Positions 16,520 through 25,222 of a stretch of DNA of 27,277 nucleotides are shown one piece after another. Below the pieces are notes generated by a model. It was given only the letters and a program-made list of their open reading frames with translations, had not been told where the DNA came from and did no database searches. Where the stretch lies: contig DCQM01000216.1 of NCBI GenBank assembly GCA_002323895.1, forward strand, positions 1 to 27,277. Direction: 5' to 3'. The translations under genes and the position numbers were made by a program. Origin of the DNA: Akkermansiaceae bacterium UBA1518. Lineage in GTDB: Bacteria; Verrucomicrobiota; Verrucomicrobiia; Verrucomicrobiales; Akkermansiaceae. Position 1 is the stretch's first letter. Each line of letters opens with the position of its first letter.

Positions 16520-18916
16520 GTGAAGCACCTCAACACCATCTTTACCTCTTTGCTGCTGGGCCCCACTCTGGTTGCGCAAAATTCTGACGACAATTATTGG
16601 GCCTATCAGCCTGTGCAGAAAGTCTCTATCCCCCCCCTCGAAGATTCGTCAACCCGAAACCCGATTGATGCCTTCATTCTTGCCGGGCTTCGTGAAAAGG
16701 GGATAAAATCAAATGAACGGGCTGACAAAGTCCGGTTGCGTCGAAGGATCTCGTATGACTTGACAGGGCTGCCCCCCGAAAAAAAGGAAATGTCCTGGAA
16801 AGAGTTAGTGGATCACACACTAGACTCACCTCGTTTCGGTGAAAAGATGGCTTCCCATTGGCTTGACCTGGTGCGCTACGCTGAGACCAATGGCTTTGAA
16901 CGTGATAGCGCAAAGCCTGATATCTGGCGTTACCGCGATTATGTCATTAAATCTTTTAACGAGAATAAACGCTATGACCGTTTCATTTTGGAGCAGTTAG
17001 CGGGCGACCAACTTCCCGATAAGACCCTTGATAGCTGTGTCGCCACTGGATTTATGGCGCTCATGCAGCGAGATGACGAACCAGCGGATCGCCCCCAAGC
17101 TCACGCGGATCGAATTAGTGATATCGTTGATGTCGCTTCTGAAGCCTTCATGGGTACTACGATGGGGTGTGCCAAATGTCACGATCACAAGGTTGATCCA
17201 ATCTCCCAAGCCGACTATTTTTCGATGATGTCGTTTTTTGATGGTATCAGGCAGGATCTGTTTAAATCGGCAAATCATACTTGGAATGACCCCGAAGTGA
17301 TTCGAAAGCGCGAAGAAGAAAAACAGGTCAATCGGGGACAGATCGAGGAGCTTTGGGGTAAAGTTGATCGTCAGTTATTGGAGCCTTACTTGAAGCGCTC
17401 GAAGAGTCCCCGCGATATCAAAACTAGTTGGGTGTTTTTGCCGAAGGTGCCTAAAGCTCCGGGGTGGTCGCTCCCATCATTCGATGCAAATGGAGCAGGC
17501 TTCAAGAAGCTTGATAAAGTGCCCCGCAACAAGATGGTGACTCTCCGTTCGGAGTTTGGGCTTCAGGAAATTCCCAAGCAATTTCTCGTTTATCTTAAGG
17601 GTGAGTTGCAACATCTCCAGATTTTCATCAATGGTGCTCCGGTTCACGAGGGAGTGATTGAGAAGATTCATGGTGAAATCTTCGTTCCACTTCCGATCGA
17701 AGAACTGACGACCGGTAAAAATGTCATTGGAATCATCACTAAGTTTAATCGGAATCGTCCCGAAATCAGGATTACCCGGGAGCCCGTGCATGACCTCAAT
17801 GGTGATCAATTCGCTTCTATCCACTCCGGAATGATCGCGCGTATTTTCGGGGATGGTTTTGGTTCTAAAATGAAGCCATTACAGCAGAGGCGGCGTGATC
17901 TTGAACGACCGATCCAAGGAGTTCGCTATCATGGTGTTCACGAAGAAGGGCAAGTTGCCGCGCCAAGGATTCATACTCGAGGCAGCGTGCACGCTCAGGG
18001 CGACGAAGTTCCCATTGCTTTTCCCGTAATGCTAGATTCCGCCAGGCTGAAACCTAAACGTAGCCGTCTGGAGTTCGCTAAGTGGATCACCTCACCAGAA
18101 CATCCAACGACCGCCCGCGTATGGGTGAACCGTCTGTGGCAATATTGTTTTGGAGCCGGGTTGGTCGAAAGTTCAAACGAATTCGGCAAGCTCGGAACTG
18201 GAGTTTCCAATCAAAAACTTCTCGATTGGCTTGCAGGGGAGCTTGTGAAATCAGGGTGGGATACAAAGCACATTCTCAGGCTCATATTGAATAGTTCGAC
18301 TTATCAGCTTTCGTCAAAAGGACTGAACGACAAAGATCCCACCAATCGTTTGCACTGGAAGTATTCTTCTCGTCGTCTCACTGCTGAGGAGATTTGGGAT
18401 AGTTACCTTGTGCTCACCAAGCAGATGAAATTTGAAATTGGTGGTCCCCCTGTCCGGCCAAAAATGCCGGACGCGGTCCTTCAGACTTCATCGCGCCCTA
18501 GAAATGTTTGGCCACCTTCACCAGGAGACTCAGCAAATCGCCGCGCAGTTTATATTCATGTGAAGCGCTCTATTAAGCTTCCTTTGTTGGCGAATTTTGA
18601 CTCGCCCGAGCGCGATTTTTCCTGCCCCTCACGTTTTGCTACTACCGTTCCCACGCAGGCTCTGACCATGCTCAACAGCGAGCGTATGAATGAGTTGTCA
18701 GAGAAGTTTGCTGCGCGGTTGAGTGGCTCGCTTGACGAAAAAATCCGAGAAGCATTCCGCCTCGGGACTAGCCGTGAGATTACTGATGGAGAATTTCACG
18801 AAATCAAAGGGCTAGCGGCTGACCTCAAAGCCAAACATGGGGTTTCGGATGATCAGCTTATGTCGCGAATTTGCCTTCTTATTCTCAATCTCAACGAAAC
18901 TCTCTACCTCGACTAA
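16520..18916 (+). CDS. DUF1549/DUF1553 (PSD1-type) exported protein with CxxCH motif
   Basis: 798 residues. GTG start at 16520 behind AAAAGGAC at 16501-16508; signal peptide MKHLNTIFTSLLLGPTLVAQ. About 45-245 are DUF1549 (NPIDAFIL, RRISYDLTGLPP, WLDLVRYAETNGFERD) with the family's heme-type motif C217-A-K-C-H221 in MGCAKCHDHKVDPI. About 535-780 are DUF1553 (RVWVNRLWQYCFGAGLV, ILNSSTYQLS, RRLTAEEIWDSYL, VPTQALTMLN). The usual N-terminal cytochrome c domain (PSC1) is absent, so this is the short form. The middle (about 310-440) is a beta-rich insertion. Function of the family is not established; these pairs are very abundant in Planctomycetota and Verrucomicrobiota and travel with sulfatases and DUF1501. 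The DUF1501 gene begins two bases after the TAA, so the two are translationally coupled. Confidence 0.93.
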   Translation: MKHLNTIFTSLLLGPTLVAQNSDDNYWAYQPVQKVSIPPLEDSSTRNPIDAFILAGLREKGIKSNERADKVRLRRRISYDLTGLPPEKKEMSWKELVDHTLDSPRFGEKMASHWLDLVRYAETNGFERDSAKPDIWRYRDYVIKSFNENKRYDRFILEQLAGDQLPDKTLDSCVATGFMALMQRDDEPADRPQAHADRISDIVDVASEAFMGTTMGCAKCHDHKVDPISQADYFSMMSFFDGIRQDLFKSANHTWNDPEVIRKREEEKQVNRGQIEELWGKVDRQLLEPYLKRSKSPRDIKTSWVFLPKVPKAPGWSLPSFDANGAGFKKLDKVPRNKMVTLRSEFGLQEIPKQFLVYLKGELQHLQIFINGAPVHEGVIEKIHGEIFVPLPIEELTTGKNVIGIITKFNRNRPEIRITREPVHDLNGDQFASIHSGMIARIFGDGFGSKMKPLQQRRRDLERPIQGVRYHGVHEEGQVAAPRIHTRGSVHAQGDEVPIAFPVMLDSARLKPKRSRLEFAKWITSPEHPTTARVWVNRLWQYCFGAGLVESSNEFGKLGTGVSNQKLLDWLAGELVKSGWDTKHILRLILNSSTYQLSSKGLNDKDPTNRLHWKYSSRRLTAEEIWDSYLVLTKQMKFEIGGPPVRPKMPDAVLQTSSRPRNVWPPSPGDSANRRAVYIHVKRSIKLPLLANFDSPERDFSCPSRFATTVPTQALTMLNSERMNELSEKFAARLSGSLDEKIREAFRLGTSREITDGEFHEIKGLAADLKAKHGVSDDQLMSRICLLILNLNETLYLD

Positions 18917-18918
18917 TC

Positions 18919-20316
18919 ATGACTGACTTTTGCGGACAAACTAACCGGCGGGAATTTATATCTACTGTTGGAGGAGGCTTTACCTCGCTCGCTCTGACGG
19001 GGATGATGGCCCAAGGAAAGAAGAAGGAGACTGATTTTTCCCCTAAGGCAAAGAGCGTAATTTTTCTGTTTATGTATGGCGGGCCATCGCACATCGATAC
19101 CTTCGATTACAAACCTGGAATGAAGGGGATGGATGGAAAGACGGTGAAGGTGAAAACCTTTGGGCGTGGTGGGAAAAAAAATGAAGGCCGTATCGTTGAG
19201 CCAAAATGGAATTTTAAGCAGTATGGCCAATGTGGTAAGTGGGTTTCTGATCTCTTCCCACATCTCGCGACCTGCGTCGATGACATCGCCTTTCTCCATT
19301 CGCTTACCGCAGAATCGCCTATTCATGGCTCGGCGATGTTAAAAATGAATTCCGGATCGCTCATCAGCGGAAAGCCTTCGCTCGGAAGTTGGGTGAACTA
19401 TGGCTTGGGTAATATTAATGAGAATCTTCCTGGCTATGTCGTGATGCTCGATAAAACTGGTGGTCCTATTTCTGGGGCCAAAAACTGGTCGTCTGGATTT
19501 ATGCCTGCGAACTATCAGGGTACGGTTCTTCGCTCGAAAGGGGATCCTATTTTGGATCTCAAAAACTCTCGTGGCATGGGACGTGATGAGCAATATCGCA
19601 TCATCGAATCGCTCAATCAGCTCAATGCTGGCCATCTTTCACAACGTCACGGGAATACGAATCTACAGGCTCGCATTGATAGCTACGAACTCGCGTTTAA
19701 GATGCAATCAACTGCGCCGGAAGCGATCGATTTCGATCAAGAGAGCGAAGCGACCAAGAAACTTTACGGAATCGATGAAGATCGCACCGAGGACTTTGGG
19801 AAGAAGTGCCTTTTGGCACGTCGATTAGTCGAGCGAGGCACGCCCTTTATTCAAATTTATTCAGGTGGTGCTCATAACGATGATAATTGGGATGCGCACG
19901 GTAATCTTGAGAATAACCATAATAAGCATGCTGGGAATACTGATAAACCAATTGCAGGGCTTCTTAAGGATCTCAAACAACGAGGTCTCCTCGATGAAAC
20001 TCTCGTCGTTTGGGGTGGTGAATTTGGTCGCCAGCCCACTGCTGAGTATGCCAAAGGCACGGGTCGGGATCATAATTCGGCCGGCTTTACGATGTGGATG
20101 GCCGGTGGTGGAATCAAAGGCGGTGTAAGTGTGGGGCAGACTGATGAACTTGGATCGGCGGCGGTGGAAAAACCTCTCGAAGTGAAGCATCTTCACGCTA
20201 CTGTTTTGCGTCAACTGGGGTTTGATCCCAACGCACTCCACTTCCACAACGCTGGCTTGAACGAAAAGCTTGTGGGAGTTGAAGGAGCTGATCCAATTTC
20301 TGAGATTATCGCTTAG
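18919..20316 (+). CDS. DUF1501 protein, Tat-exported
   Basis: 465 residues. The ATG at 18919 follows the previous stop after two bases, and the product begins with a twin-arginine signal (NRREFISTVGGG, R10-R11) followed by LALTGMMAQ, which fixes the start; the frame is open 16 codons further upstream inside the previous gene, but that form would displace the Tat signal. DUF1501 belongs to the alkaline-phosphatase/sulfatase-like fold group: VIFLFMYGGPSHIDTFDYKP, the middle segment FIQIYSGGAHNDDNWDAHGN, and the VVWGGEFGRQPTAE and GRDHN segments are typical and carry the expected metal-ligand Asp and His residues. Substrate unknown. It is the standard partner of DUF1549/1553 proteins in this phylum group. 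Ends 15 bases from the end of the opposing amidohydrolase gene. Confidence 0.93.
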   Translation: MTDFCGQTNRREFISTVGGGFTSLALTGMMAQGKKKETDFSPKAKSVIFLFMYGGPSHIDTFDYKPGMKGMDGKTVKVKTFGRGGKKNEGRIVEPKWNFKQYGQCGKWVSDLFPHLATCVDDIAFLHSLTAESPIHGSAMLKMNSGSLISGKPSLGSWVNYGLGNINENLPGYVVMLDKTGGPISGAKNWSSGFMPANYQGTVLRSKGDPILDLKNSRGMGRDEQYRIIESLNQLNAGHLSQRHGNTNLQARIDSYELAFKMQSTAPEAIDFDQESEATKKLYGIDEDRTEDFGKKCLLARRLVERGTPFIQIYSGGAHNDDNWDAHGNLENNHNKHAGNTDKPIAGLLKDLKQRGLLDETLVVWGGEFGRQPTAEYAKGTGRDHNSAGFTMWMAGGGIKGGVSVGQTDELGSAAVEKPLEVKHLHATVLRQLGFDPNALHFHNAGLNEKLVGVEGADPISEIIA

Positions 20317-20331
20317 CCTTTGACCTGAATG

Positions 20332-21264
20332 CTATTTTAAAGGAAGTCGGTATGCTTCGGCGGCGTTTTTCCAAAAGTAGCGCTCGCAGGCCTCTTGTCC
20401 TTTAGCCGAGAAGTATTCGTTCACGAGCTTTACGAAGCTTGTGTAGTCACCACTATTTTTTGTGCACGGCCAGTTGCTGCCGAAAATGAGTCGCTTGGAG
20501 CCAAGATTGCCCCAAAGAACATCAAGCACGCTCCGGTAGTGATCAATTTCGTGGGGAGCAGGTTGGGGGATGCTTCGCTGATAGAGGCCCGAAATTTTGC
20601 ACCACACATTTTTATTCTCGGCTAGTCTCTCGACAGCCGTGATCCATTCCCGCGGCGCGGACTTACCGTTAAAGTCATAACCGAGGACGTGGTCGACTAC
20701 GAGGTTGAGATTTGGGACGGCACGGGCAAGTTGGTCTACTTGTTTCACGGCCTCTATTCCGCCTCCATTGACGAGGATATCGACAGTAAGTTTGTGTTTG
20801 GCTAGTCCGCGCAAATTACTGATAAGCTGTGGGTTGGAGTAGTTGATTGTTTTTTTACTCTTGCCGTTTCGTAGTCGGATCCCGACGAAACGCTTATCCC
20901 TTTTGAGCTTCTGAATCGCAAATTTAAAGTCGTCTGAATAAGGGTCAATATTCCCAACAAGTCCCACGAAATAGTCGTCATCTTTTACAAGGTCGAGAAC
21001 CCAACGATTGTCTTCAATACGATCACTGGCTTCGACCACGATCACTCCGGTGGTGCCAGCAGGTTCTGCGACTTTGTGAAATTCGTCTGGAAGATGCGGC
21101 TTGTAGAGAACCTTATCATTTTTCGGAGGCCACGGGATTCCATCCTCTCGGGTGGGATCGTAAAGGTGAATGTGAGTGTCGATCATGTGCTTCACCTTGG
21201 GAAGCGGGCGCTCATCAGCAGCGAGAGTGACGATGACAGAAAGGAAGATGGCCAGTGTTTTCAT
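20332..21264 (-). CDS. Exported amidohydrolase (COG3618 lactonase-type) with D-to-N change in the catalytic motif
   Basis: 310 residues from ATG 21262-21264, chosen because MKTLAIFLSVIVTLAADE is a signal peptide; the frame is open 29 codons further upstream without one. The barrel shows H31-x-H33 (IDTHIHLYD), WPPKNDKVLYKP, GNIDPY, and H192 in VVDHVLG. It is clearly a paralogue of the first domain of the 561-residue fusion at 11565-13250, sharing for example the NRW/NQW-x-LD segment and the QPAP segment, but it has no alpha/beta hydrolase part. Where the fusion has FGSDWP, this has FGSNWP (N264). Asp at this place activates water in most amidohydrolases, although FGSNWP also occurs in related exported proteins. 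It may hydrolyse sugar lactones or be catalytically altered. It lies 137 bases behind the cytochrome/LamG gene on the same strand. Confidence 0.87.
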   Translation of the reverse strand: MKTLAIFLSVIVTLAADERPLPKVKHMIDTHIHLYDPTREDGIPWPPKNDKVLYKPHLPDEFHKVAEPAGTTGVIVVEASDRIEDNRWVLDLVKDDDYFVGLVGNIDPYSDDFKFAIQKLKRDKRFVGIRLRNGKSKKTINYSNPQLISNLRGLAKHKLTVDILVNGGGIEAVKQVDQLARAVPNLNLVVDHVLGYDFNGKSAPREWITAVERLAENKNVWCKISGLYQRSIPQPAPHEIDHYRSVLDVLWGNLGSKRLIFGSNWPCTKNSGDYTSFVKLVNEYFSAKGQEACERYFWKNAAEAYRLPLK

Positions 21265-21401
21265 GAAGAGTAGAGAATGGTTAATTTTACTTCTTTTGGA
21301 AAGCTTCGTGCTTTTTGTTTCCGGTATAGACGGGCTTTGGTGTCTCGCCACGTTGTCTGCGGGAGCTTGGGAGAAAAGTGCGGAGGAACGCTGTGGTTCT
21401 T

Positions 21402-24400
21402 TTATTCCGGGAGCTCAAAGATAGAATTGTGGATGAGCCGTTGGAAGGCCTGGCCGCTCTTATCGGTAAGCTTGAGGTCGATAGCCATGCCCCATGTGGT
21501 TTCAAGATCGGGAACGGTGAGGGTGATCTTTTTTCCATTGAGGGTGGCGCTGGTAATTTCCCACTCCCGTTCGTTAAAGTGCTTGGATCCATAGTTCTTG
21601 GTTCTTTTGAGATCCCAAGCTTTGATGCGAAAACTGGCTGGCTTCACCGATTTTTCGTCAACTTCATCAGAGAGAGTTAAGATGACGGTATTTTTGGAAG
21701 CCTCGATCTGCGTGGGAAGGTTGGCTGGCTTATCTAATTTTCGGATGCGATAGAAGCCTCCGGCTTTGCGCTGGGTGCCGGCCCAGGCGAACATGCCGCA
21801 ACCGTAAAGTTGGCCGTCGCTAGGGTGGAAGCGCCCCCGCATAATTCCGGTCGGAAACTGGTTTAGCGGGAGTTCACAAAGTCCGCCCTGACGTTCATCT
21901 CCAATTTTTTCGTGTGGAACGACGTAGATTTTCCCGTAGCCGTAACTGAGGTTGAGGAGTTGCCCGTTCAATGATCCCCATTTGGCATCCTTGGGAACCC
22001 AAAGCAGTTCGGAGGGCGATCGATCAAATTGATTGGTGATCCAGCAAAGAGGATTTTTCATCGCGGAATCGGAGGTGTTGGTGACGGGGGAGTAGCCGTA
22101 GATGTTACCAAAAAATTCGTTGGGTCCGTCGCCGTTGACCCAGTTAATGCGATTTTTAGGATTCCAGTGACCTTCCTGATCGGTGACGATAAAGGTGCCG
22201 TCCGGATTGAGACAGACGCCGTTTGCAGCACGGAAGCCGGTGGCAAGGATGTCGGTTTTCGAGCCGTCGGGCGAGATTCGGAGGAGGGTGCCGTGATGAG
22301 GGACGAGCGAGTCTTTGGCGTGGCGGGCGGACTTGGCGTAGTAGAAATTTCCCTTATCATCGGTTTGGAGGCCCATCGCAAATTCGTGGAAGTGCTCGGT
22401 GACCTGATGGTCATTGTTGAGGCACTCGATGTAATCGATAGTTTCGTCTCCATTGGTGTCGTGAAGTTTTGCGAGTTGATCACGGCAGGTGACATGGATT
22501 TTGTCCTCTATGATTTTAAGGCCGAGCGGTTGGAAGAGACCTGAGCAGATACGCTTCCAGGTAAGAGTGCCTTCGAGTTGATCAATTCCTTCGACGATCC
22601 AGACGTCGCCCATCCAGGTGCAGACGGCAGCACGTTTGCCATCGGGATAGAAATCGAAGCCGCTGGTGCGCATCCAGGATTGGTGGGGATTAAGATTGGC
22701 GACAGGGACCGTGAGAGTGTCGACCGCGAAGGGGCCGGACTCGTCGCCGCGTTGGATTTGGGTAGTAACGGTGGTCGGAGCAATGAGTCGAGGTTCCCTG
22801 TGTAGATGTGCCGAGGTTGAGTTTTCTTCAATGACTCTTCCATCTATTGTGTGAAGGAGGAGAGCTTGAGACGATGGCTCGAAAATTCGGCAGAGTGACT
22901 CATCTTCAATGACGTAATTCTTATTAGGAAGTTTTTCAGTGGCTTTTCCGACTCTCATTTTGAGTTTCGATTTTCCCGCGCCGACTTGGATTAAGCGGTA
23001 AAAAGCTCCTTTGTCTGCGGTGCTGATAAAAGTTTCGGTGATCGACGTTTCTCCAACTCGGTATTGGATGGCTGTTCCATCCTTACCAAGAAAGATCCCC
23101 TTGAAGGTTACCCAGTCTTTCGGGAGCGGTCCGAAGAGACGGCCGTCTTTTCCCTTCACGCGAATGGGTTCCCAAGAGCCGGTTTCAGGATGGGCCCAGC
23201 CGGGGCGGTCGGGGTTGGTGAGGATGCGTTCCCCGACGATGGAAGTGTGGGTGCCGTGGGAGCCGTCAAAAGCGATGCCTCTCCAGTCAACAAATTGGTC
23301 CCCTGTATAGATTGCTGCAAGGCGCATCGTATCGTGATCGTAAACCGCCCACGAGTTTCCTTTCGAGATGCCGCCGAGTCCAGAGTCGAGGCGAATAGCG
23401 AGCCCTTTTTGGGCAATGTTGACCTTCGTGTCGAGAGGGCCGGGCTCGATCTGGTAGGTCCAGAAGAGATAGTTTCCGAAGTCCATCATCTTGTAGGGTG
23501 GTGGAGTTTTTTTGGATTCTTTTTCTTCGAGCTGCGAGATGCCGCGTGGAAGATTTTCGAGGTAGCTGTCGTCGATCTTACTAAGCTGGGATGAGTTATG
23601 CTTTTTAAGATATTCTTGTCGGATGTAGTGAATGACGTCGTATTTTTGACGGGTTGAGAACTGAGGCATGGGCATCATCATGCCGTATCCTTTAGTGAGG
23701 GTTTGATACATGCGGAAGGGGTCGTGCCCGTTCTTAAATTTTCCTTCGTGGAATTTGAGGGCGATGGGAATGGATCCTTCCTTTTGATCGGTGCCGTGAC
23801 AAGTGATGCAGAGTTGGTTATAGATTTCTTGGCCGCGCTTGAGGGAGTTCTTATCCCACGCTCTTACGATTTCGCGATGGTCTGAGGTTTCGAGGGGCTG
23901 CATCCAGGCTTCGTGAATTATGATGCCTTTGTTTTTCTCGAGTGAGATAATAGTGCCGTAGCCAGGATGATTGCCAGTCTTGACGAGATTGGGTTGTTTT
24001 CCTGCGCTTTTCCTAGGCTTTTTCCAGTGAAAGTCGGGGGTATTGAGTTCATCGATTTTCTTTTTAGCCGCCGTGCCTATTTCTTTCTTGGAGAGTGAGC
24101 GTTTCCAGAAAAGAACTTGATCGATAGAACCGTCTTTAAAGTCCCCTCCAAAGTCTTCAGTTGTCGATCCGACTTTGAATGAGTGGCTTTCCTTATCTTT
24201 GGAGGTGAGACCAGCAGCGTGGGCAACTTTTTTGCCATCGAGATAGAGGGTGATATTGCCTTCATGATCGCCGACAAGGGCGGCTAGGTGTTCCTTTCCA
24301 TCATCAATGCGATCTCCTCCTCTAAGCATGCCTTCCCAGCCAACGTCATAGCTCAGATGACCATCCTGAATAAAGAGAGTTTTCCCACCGCGTTCCCACT

Positions 24401-24887
24401 TTCCCTTGGCAGGAGCAAGCGATACGAGAGTTCCTTTGGTGGTTTTTGTGTTAAAACGAGCCATCAAGGTGAAGGCTTTATCCAACGGGAAGTCTTTTCC
24501 GGGGAGTGGTTTAAAAGCCATATTTCCATCGCTGGCGATCGTTCCGGGAACTTCGATGCGCTTGGTGGTTGGATCCCCGGAAGTGGACAGGTGAATGAGG
24601 GCAGATGAATTGGGCAGGTGCTCGAAGGTGAAGTCGGCGGTGACTTTTTCACCTGCTGGAACTTCGACAGGGTGGTCGCTAAACTTGACGATGAAGTCGG
24701 ACTTTGCGGAATAATTTAGGAAAAGGCGAAAATTGGCCTGTAAATCATGTTGGGCTAGTTGATCGACCTGTTTCGTAAGGAGAGATGTTTTAGTCTTATT
24801 GACCGGGACGGAAGTTGGGAGGAGGCCCTGTGCGGTAAGCGAAGGAAGGGCGAGAAGGGCAAGAGTCGCGACGAGACCATTTTTCAT
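21402..24887 (-). CDS. Exported multidomain LamG / cytochrome c / DUF6797 / beta-propeller protein
   Basis: 1161 residues from ATG 24885-24887, chosen for the signal peptide MKNGLVATLALLALPSLTAQ; the frame is open 36 codons further upstream without export features. Order: beta-rich PA14-like start with N60-Y-S (about 45-110), LamG (about 120-265, GNITLYLDGKKVAHAAG), a mono-heme cytochrome c (about 345-430, C360-I-T-C-H364, probable distal methionine in the MMMPMPQF segment), DUF6797-like segment (about 465-620, GNSWAVYDHDTMRLAAIYTG), a sugar-dehydrogenase-like beta-propeller (about 730-1050, TSGFDFYPDGKRAAVCTWMG) and a C-terminal beta domain (1051-1161). Verrucomicrobial proteins of this kind are assumed to oxidise or bind sugars outside the cell with electron transfer through the heme, which is not proven. 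It heads a probable two-gene unit with the amidohydrolase. Confidence 0.88.
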   Translation of the reverse strand: MKNGLVATLALLALPSLTAQGLLPTSVPVNKTKTSLLTKQVDQLAQHDLQANFRLFLNYSAKSDFIVKFSDHPVEVPAGEKVTADFTFEHLPNSSALIHLSTSGDPTTKRIEVPGTIASDGNMAFKPLPGKDFPLDKAFTLMARFNTKTTKGTLVSLAPAKGKWERGGKTLFIQDGHLSYDVGWEGMLRGGDRIDDGKEHLAALVGDHEGNITLYLDGKKVAHAAGLTSKDKESHSFKVGSTTEDFGGDFKDGSIDQVLFWKRSLSKKEIGTAAKKKIDELNTPDFHWKKPRKSAGKQPNLVKTGNHPGYGTIISLEKNKGIIIHEAWMQPLETSDHREIVRAWDKNSLKRGQEIYNQLCITCHGTDQKEGSIPIALKFHEGKFKNGHDPFRMYQTLTKGYGMMMPMPQFSTRQKYDVIHYIRQEYLKKHNSSQLSKIDDSYLENLPRGISQLEEKESKKTPPPYKMMDFGNYLFWTYQIEPGPLDTKVNIAQKGLAIRLDSGLGGISKGNSWAVYDHDTMRLAAIYTGDQFVDWRGIAFDGSHGTHTSIVGERILTNPDRPGWAHPETGSWEPIRVKGKDGRLFGPLPKDWVTFKGIFLGKDGTAIQYRVGETSITETFISTADKGAFYRLIQVGAGKSKLKMRVGKATEKLPNKNYVIEDESLCRIFEPSSQALLLHTIDGRVIEENSTSAHLHREPRLIAPTTVTTQIQRGDESGPFAVDTLTVPVANLNPHQSWMRTSGFDFYPDGKRAAVCTWMGDVWIVEGIDQLEGTLTWKRICSGLFQPLGLKIIEDKIHVTCRDQLAKLHDTNGDETIDYIECLNNDHQVTEHFHEFAMGLQTDDKGNFYYAKSARHAKDSLVPHHGTLLRISPDGSKTDILATGFRAANGVCLNPDGTFIVTDQEGHWNPKNRINWVNGDGPNEFFGNIYGYSPVTNTSDSAMKNPLCWITNQFDRSPSELLWVPKDAKWGSLNGQLLNLSYGYGKIYVVPHEKIGDERQGGLCELPLNQFPTGIMRGRFHPSDGQLYGCGMFAWAGTQRKAGGFYRIRKLDKPANLPTQIEASKNTVILTLSDEVDEKSVKPASFRIKAWDLKRTKNYGSKHFNEREWEITSATLNGKKITLTVPDLETTWGMAIDLKLTDKSGQAFQRLIHNSIFELPE

Positions 24888-24908
24888 TGGTGAAACGGTT
24901 GCAGATTG

Positions 24909-24937
24909 GTGGCCGATGTCAAAGCAGAAGAGGCCAC
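24909..24937. promoter_or_regulatory. Inverted repeat upstream of the cytochrome/LamG gene
   Basis: GTGGCC (24909-24914) and GGCCAC (24932-24937) are inverted copies 17 bases apart, 22-50 bases upstream of the ATG at 24887. The spacing could suit a dimeric regulator or a leader hairpin; only symmetry and position support it. Confidence 0.2.
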
Positions 24938-25007
24938 TTAGATGCCAGGGAAGGCCCTCAGGGAGTGGCTCTATCTTTACGTCATCGCCTGCCAAAAAGA
25001 AAGGGTC

Positions 25008-25222
25008 TCACCGAGAAAGGAAATACCACTTGGTTTCCCAGTCCGTTTTATGGCACTTGCTGAATCCTCCTGCTTCAAGGAAGAGATATTGGGTTCCGTT
25101 GATCGATTGATTTTTTAATTTGAGAGCTTGGTATTTGTCGATGTCCATCAAGGTCTCGCCAGACCAGACGCTGGTAAACGGTCATCCATTGATCGTAATG
25201 CCATCTGTATCGTCTGTCGAAA
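25008..25222 (-). pseudogene. Decayed C-terminal gene fragment with internal TGA
   Basis: In the 335-base gap 24888-25222, the minus strand encodes a protein-like stretch ending at TGA 25008-25010: TDDTDGITING, then TGA (25182-25184), then PFTSVWSGETLMDIDKYQAL, YLFLEAGGF and WETKWYFLSR. The pattern (W-x-G, then D-x-x-x-Y-x-x-L-K, then NG-x-x-YLFLE-x-GGF and a closing W-x-x-x-WYFLSR) resembles a lipocalin-like C-terminal domain in bacterial sensor/regulator proteins; this match is from memory and tentative. The frame stays open upstream to 25289, inside the DUF1552 gene, but without ATG, GTG or TTG. It is therefore probably the tail of a gene whose front was lost, possibly when the DUF1552 unit arrived. 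The TGA can arise from CGA by one transition. Confidence 0.45.

Noticed and set aside
18871..18918. Sixteen-codon extension of the DUF1501 protein
   Set aside because: It lies within the end of the DUF1549/1553 gene, and the Tat signal fits a start at 18919.
21265..21351. Upstream extension of the second amidohydrolase
   Set aside because: The charged, non-hydrophobic 29 residues would precede a clear signal peptide at 21264.
21265..21401. Minus-strand reading ending GETPKPVYTGNKKHEAFQKK
   Set aside because: It has the feel of a protein end, but continues upstream only as an out-of-frame shadow of the 1161-residue gene and has no start. Left as an unexplained intergenic stretch.
24888..24995. 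36-codon extension of the 1161-residue protein
   Set aside because: A signal peptide begins at 24887; the extension shows no export or domain feature.
25182..25184. Second selenocysteine codon
   Set aside because: No start codon in frame, no redox-type neighbour residues and only a five-pair hairpin; a nonsense mutation in a gene fragment is more likely.
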